From Plutella xylostella (taxonomy: Eukaryota; Arthropoda; Insecta; Lepidoptera; Plutellidae), in NCBI RefSeq assembly GCF_932276165.1, contig NC_064008.1, positions 7,941,001 through 8,005,000 on the forward strand: a stretch of 64,000 nt of DNA, read 5' to 3'. A program made the translations under genes and the position numbers. Of this stretch, positions 62,855 through 64,000 are shown piece by piece. Position 1 is the stretch's first letter, and each line of letters begins with the position of its first letter. Under the pieces are notes generated by a model. The model searched no databases, had not been told where the DNA came from, and was given only the letters and a program-made list of their open reading frames with translations.

Positions 62855-62932
62855 TTTTATTAAGTGTAGTCATAAGTTATCATTATTTTCTGTGGTTATA
62901 ATGCATATATTCTGTCCATATTACTTTCTATA

Positions 62933-64000
62933 ATGTACAACATATATTATCAAAATGTCAATAGAATAAGAAGTAAAACCACTGATGTTTACCTTAATAT
63001 ATTAAATAGCAATTTTGATATTATTTGCCTTACTGAAACTAATTTGAATAGTAGTGTATTTGATGGTGAAGTCCTTGACAACAGATACAATGTGTTTAGA
63101 AGAGATCGTTATACATCAAGTAGCAGTAAATCTGATGGTGGAGGCGTCTTAATTGCTGTTCAAAAACATTTAAACGTATTACAACATCACAGTATGAGTA
63201 GCGATGTTGAAGATATCTGGATATCCATCCTACCCAACTCCCCCTCCAGCCCAAAAATCAATCTATGTGTATGTTACCTCCCCCCTGACTTGCCCAATGA
63301 TAAATCAACTTCTTTTTATAATAAATTACAAAATAATTTACTCGAGAACCATACCTCAGATATCAATTTAATAATTGGCGATTTTAATATCCCAACTCTA
63401 TCCTGGCATAGCATGGCTAATGATCCAAACATACTGAAACCCTCAAGTCCGTCTGACTTCAGGTCTACTCTCCTTGTTAGTACTCTCGCACTTTGCAACT
63501 TGTCCCAATTTAATAACGTGCCTAACAAAAATGGCCGATGGCTTGACCTTGTATTATCTAATAAGCAATCCATTGCAGTGACTGAAACCGACCCAATTTC
63601 TAGAGTTGATAGGCACCATCCCCCACTTTTAATTGAACTAGATAATTCCTCGTTGTCCTCAAAGGGGATTAAAACAAAAAAACGCCTTCGTTTAAACTTC
63701 GAAAAGGCCGACTATGTAAAAATACGTCATGAACTTACCGCTGTAGATTGGAGCGTAGTACTTTCCGATGATGACATAGATCTGGCGGTAGAGTCTTTTT
63801 ATGAAGAATTGCACAACATTATTATCAAACACGTTCCGCTTAGTAAAGATGACTCGCACATTTACCCAGTTTGGTTTAGTCCTCCTCTCAAACACTGTTT
63901 AAACGAAAAGCTGAAGTACCACAAGCGATTCAAAAAGTTTGGCAATCCGAGGGACTATGATACCTACGCTATGCTCCGTACTAGATCAAAAACCCTTATG
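62933..64000 (+). CDS. LINE ORF2, endonuclease part (runs off the window)
   Basis: ATG 62933 opens 356 codons without a stop to the last base. APE-type endonuclease motifs in order: YYQNVNRIRSK (start, Asn ligand), IICLTETNL (catalytic Glu), DGGGVLIAV, INLCVCYLPP, LIIGDFNIPTLSW (catalytic Asp/Asn), RWLDLVLS, and RVDRHHPPLLIEL (in place of the usual SDH-x-P end). A linker toward RT follows. It starts 78 bases after ORF1. It would nick target DNA and prime reverse transcription. The RT domain lies outside. Confidence 0.88.
   Translation, partial: MYNIYYQNVNRIRSKTTDVYLNILNSNFDIICLTETNLNSSVFDGEVLDNRYNVFRRDRYTSSSSKSDGGGVLIAVQKHLNVLQHHSMSSDVEDIWISILPNSPSSPKINLCVCYLPPDLPNDKSTSFYNKLQNNLLENHTSDINLIIGDFNIPTLSWHSMANDPNILKPSSPSDFRSTLLVSTLALCNLSQFNNVPNKNGRWLDLVLSNKQSIAVTETDPISRVDRHHPPLLIELDNSSLSSKGIKTKKRLRLNFEKADYVKIRHELTAVDWSVVLSDDDIDLAVESFYEELHNIIIKHVPLSKDDSHIYPVWFSPPLKHCLNEKLKYHKRFKKFGNPRDYDTYAMLRTRSKTLM

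Larger units (their letters stand above)
61826..64000 (+). mobile_element. Non-LTR retrotransposon (LINE, Jockey/CR1 type), continues past the window
   Basis: Two ORFs in order: an ORF1 nucleic-acid binding protein and an ORF2 with an APE-type endonuclease. The left end lies inside the DIRS RT, between about 61826 and 61835. The LINE seems 5'-truncated within the first zinc finger of ORF1. The right end is beyond 64000, so RT and 3' tail are not seen. Confidence 0.85.

Overview
The window is animal DNA, most likely from a moth or butterfly (Lepidoptera). The sequence is A+T rich with no operons or bacterial signals. It is dense with families typical of lepidopteran genomes: RTE-type LINEs, tRNA-headed SINEs with GAATA-type tails, Helitron-like repeats with CTGT runs, TA-flanked MITEs, an errantivirus with env, a BEL/Pao element and a DIRS element. 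The species cannot be named from this. I found no convincing host protein-coding exon. The window reads as one large repeat-rich intergenic or intronic region. The only host-gene hint is a possible promoter plus 5' UTR exon on the minus strand near 47.7-48.2 kb.

Layout. 1-3.2 kb: unassigned DNA with an RTE fragment. 3.2-11.07 kb: a complete errantivirus (Ty3/gypsy-type endogenous retrovirus) with 272-bp LTRs that look identical, a 4-bp target duplication (ACCT), a tRNA-Ser-like primer site, and gag, pol and env. Each of the three genes carries one frame break. 11-31 kb: SINEs, MITEs and broken LINEs, including an RTE copy whose central RT segment is inverted in place (17.3-18.5 kb) and a LINE tail inserted in a MITE with an 18-bp duplication (19.0-19.35 kb). 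31.0-32.75 kb: a 5'-truncated RTE copy with an open 437-codon RT frame and a short daughter-like copy beside it. 35.0-37.45 kb: a TA-flanked DNA transposon with perfect 25-bp inverted termini. It carries two broken pogo-like (DDE_1) transposase halves in opposite orientation, and its empty site can be read from related repeats in this window. 38.26-40.92 kb: a second TA-flanked element with a reiterated subterminal phrase and a small intron-containing, protein-less transcription unit.

41-50 kb: a 16-bp palindromic minisatellite, several MITEs, a Jockey/CR1-type LINE end and the possible host promoter. 50.73-57.32 kb: a complete BEL/Pao retrotransposon on the minus strand with 416-bp LTRs differing at 4 sites, a tRNA-Tyr-like primer site, a gag broken in two places and an open 1357-codon pol. 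57.3-59.8 kb: SINE halves, a Helitron-like repeat and a mariner-type MITE. 59.8-61.83 kb: the 5' part of a DIRS retrotransposon, with a possible spliced gag-like ORF1 and the start of its RT. It is interrupted by a LINE whose ORF1 (zinc finger, coiled coil, nucleic-acid binding domain) and ORF2 endonuclease run off the right end.

The genes do not form a host pathway. They are independent selfish elements, several nested in each other. The most unusual objects are the mirror-image pogo-like element, its sister element with a captured or relict spliced transcription unit, the RTE with an internal inversion, and the putative intron in the DIRS ORF1.
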